A DNA stretch of 30,000 bases from Clostridia bacterium (lineage in GTDB: Bacteria; Bacillota; Clostridia; Oscillospirales; CAG-272). Of this stretch, positions 29,358-30,000 are shown piece after piece (position 1 is the first letter of the stretch; each line of letters starts with the position of its first letter). The stretch is from assembly GCA_900770605.1 (NCBI GenBank), contig CAAGKS010000040.1:1-30000 (forward strand). Reading direction: 5' to 3'. The translations under genes and the position numbers were made by a program. The notes under the pieces were generated by a model. That model saw only the letters and a list, made by a program, of their open reading frames with translations. It was not told where the DNA came from and made no database searches.

Positions 29358-30000
29358 ATGTCAGTTAAAGTTGCTATTAACGGCTTTGGCCGTATCGGAC
29401 GTCTTGCTTTTAGACAGATGTTCGGCGCAGAGGGATATGAGGTAGTTGCTATCAACGACCTTACCGCTCCCAAGATGCTCGCTCACCTTCTTAAGTACGA
29501 CACAGCACAGGGTAAGTACGCTCTTGCTGATACAGTTGTTGCAGGTGAGGACAGCATCACAGTTGATGGAAAGACCATCAAGATCTACTCTGAGAAGGAC
29601 GCTGCTAACTGCCCTTGGGGCGAGCTTGGCGTTGACGTTGTTCTCGAGTGCACAGGCTTCTACTGCTCCACAGAGAAGTCCATGGCTCACATCAATGCAG
29701 GCGCAAAGAAGGTTGTTATTTCTGCTCCCGCAGGTAAGGACCTCAAGACAATCGTTTACAGCGTAAACGAGAACACTCTTACTGCTGATGACAAGATCAT
29801 CTCCGCTGCTTCTTGCACAACCAACTGCCTTGCTCCTATGGCAAAGGCTCTTAACGATTACGCACCCATTCAGAGCGGTATCATGACCACTGTTCACGCA
29901 TACACCGGTGACCAGATGATCCTCGACGGTCCTCACAGAAAGGGCGACCTCAGAAGAGCACGTGCCGGCGCACAGAACATCGTTCCTAACTCCACCGGTG
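29358..30000 (+). CDS. gap: Glyceraldehyde-3-phosphate dehydrogenase, type I (3' end beyond window)
   Basis: The first 214 residues of a type I GAPDH, cut by the right edge. INGFGRIGRLAFRQ is the NAD-binding start, SAASCTTNCLAPMAK carries the catalytic cysteine near residue 152, and HAYTGDQMILDGPHRKGDLRRARAGAQNIVPNSTG is the phosphate-site region. It catalyses the NAD-linked oxidation and phosphorylation of glyceraldehyde-3-phosphate in glycolysis. TTGGAGGA lies about nine bases before the ATG. Codon use is strongly biased, as for a highly expressed gene. No CggR-type regulator gene lies upstream. Confidence 0.97.
   Translation, partial: MSVKVAINGFGRIGRLAFRQMFGAEGYEVVAINDLTAPKMLAHLLKYDTAQGKYALADTVVAGEDSITVDGKTIKIYSEKDAANCPWGELGVDVVLECTGFYCSTEKSMAHINAGAKKVVISAPAGKDLKTIVYSVNENTLTADDKIISAASCTTNCLAPMAKALNDYAPIQSGIMTTVHAYTGDQMILDGPHRKGDLRRARAGAQNIVPNSTG

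Overview
The window looks like a chromosomal segment of an endospore-forming, low-to-mid-GC member of the Clostridia (Bacillota), probably a metagenome-assembled contig. The evidence is two complete sporulation sigma operons (spoIIGA-sigE and spoIIAA-spoIIAB-sigF), a Firmicutes-type L10 leader, the Rex and DnaD families, purine-rich Shine-Dalgarno sites before nearly every gene, and SigA promoters very close to consensus. The first 18 bases are identical to the end of the Illumina TruSeq adapter, so the left end is a contig edge with sequencing contamination. I see no phage, insertion sequence, CRISPR array or rRNA.

Layout. (1) 82-3479, minus strand: a compact operon hisS - DJ-1/PfpI protein - 5-formyl-THF cyclo-ligase - CPBP intramembrane protease, from a consensus promoter at 3524-3552. 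(2) 3737-7011, plus: a GldA-like ABC ATPase whose ATP site is badly degenerate, coupled by an ATGA overlap to a fused ABC-2 permease/GldG-like protein. (3) 7314-11876: spoIIGA-sigE and spoIIAA-AB-sigF, both plus strand, flanking a minus-strand rplJ-rplL operon that has its own L10 leader and attenuator. The two sporulation promoters share a GACAAAT block and an unusual 21-base spacer. (4) 11905-12125: a nested palindromic intergenic repeat and a terminator. (5) About 12170-15000: a more AT-rich accessory block with three DNA-binding proteins and a small membrane protein, each gene or pair with its own promoter. (6) 15055-18133: a GH127-type beta-L-arabinofuranosidase divergent from an AraC regulator. 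(7) A tRNA-Thr(CGU), minus strand, and rsmA. (8) 19299-22690: an ECF sigma factor, a membrane-anchored beta-propeller protein and a lipoprotein, preceded by an ECF-type TGTAAC-N17-CGTC promoter. (9) 22838-27511: a housekeeping run comEB-like dCMP deaminase - rimI - tsaD - rex - dnaD - dnaC-like loader. (10) gdhA, then gap, which is cut by the right edge.

How they work together. The sporulation genes control forespore (SigF) and mother-cell (SigE) programmes, and their shared promoter layout suggests joint activation by Spo0A. The ECF/beta-propeller/lipoprotein trio has the layout of an autoregulated envelope-sensing system whose anti-sigma domain is not an obvious zinc-type one. It and the degenerate-ATPase GldA/GldG pair are the least conventional systems here. 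gdhA and gap are strongly expressed central-metabolism genes with individual promoters and terminators.
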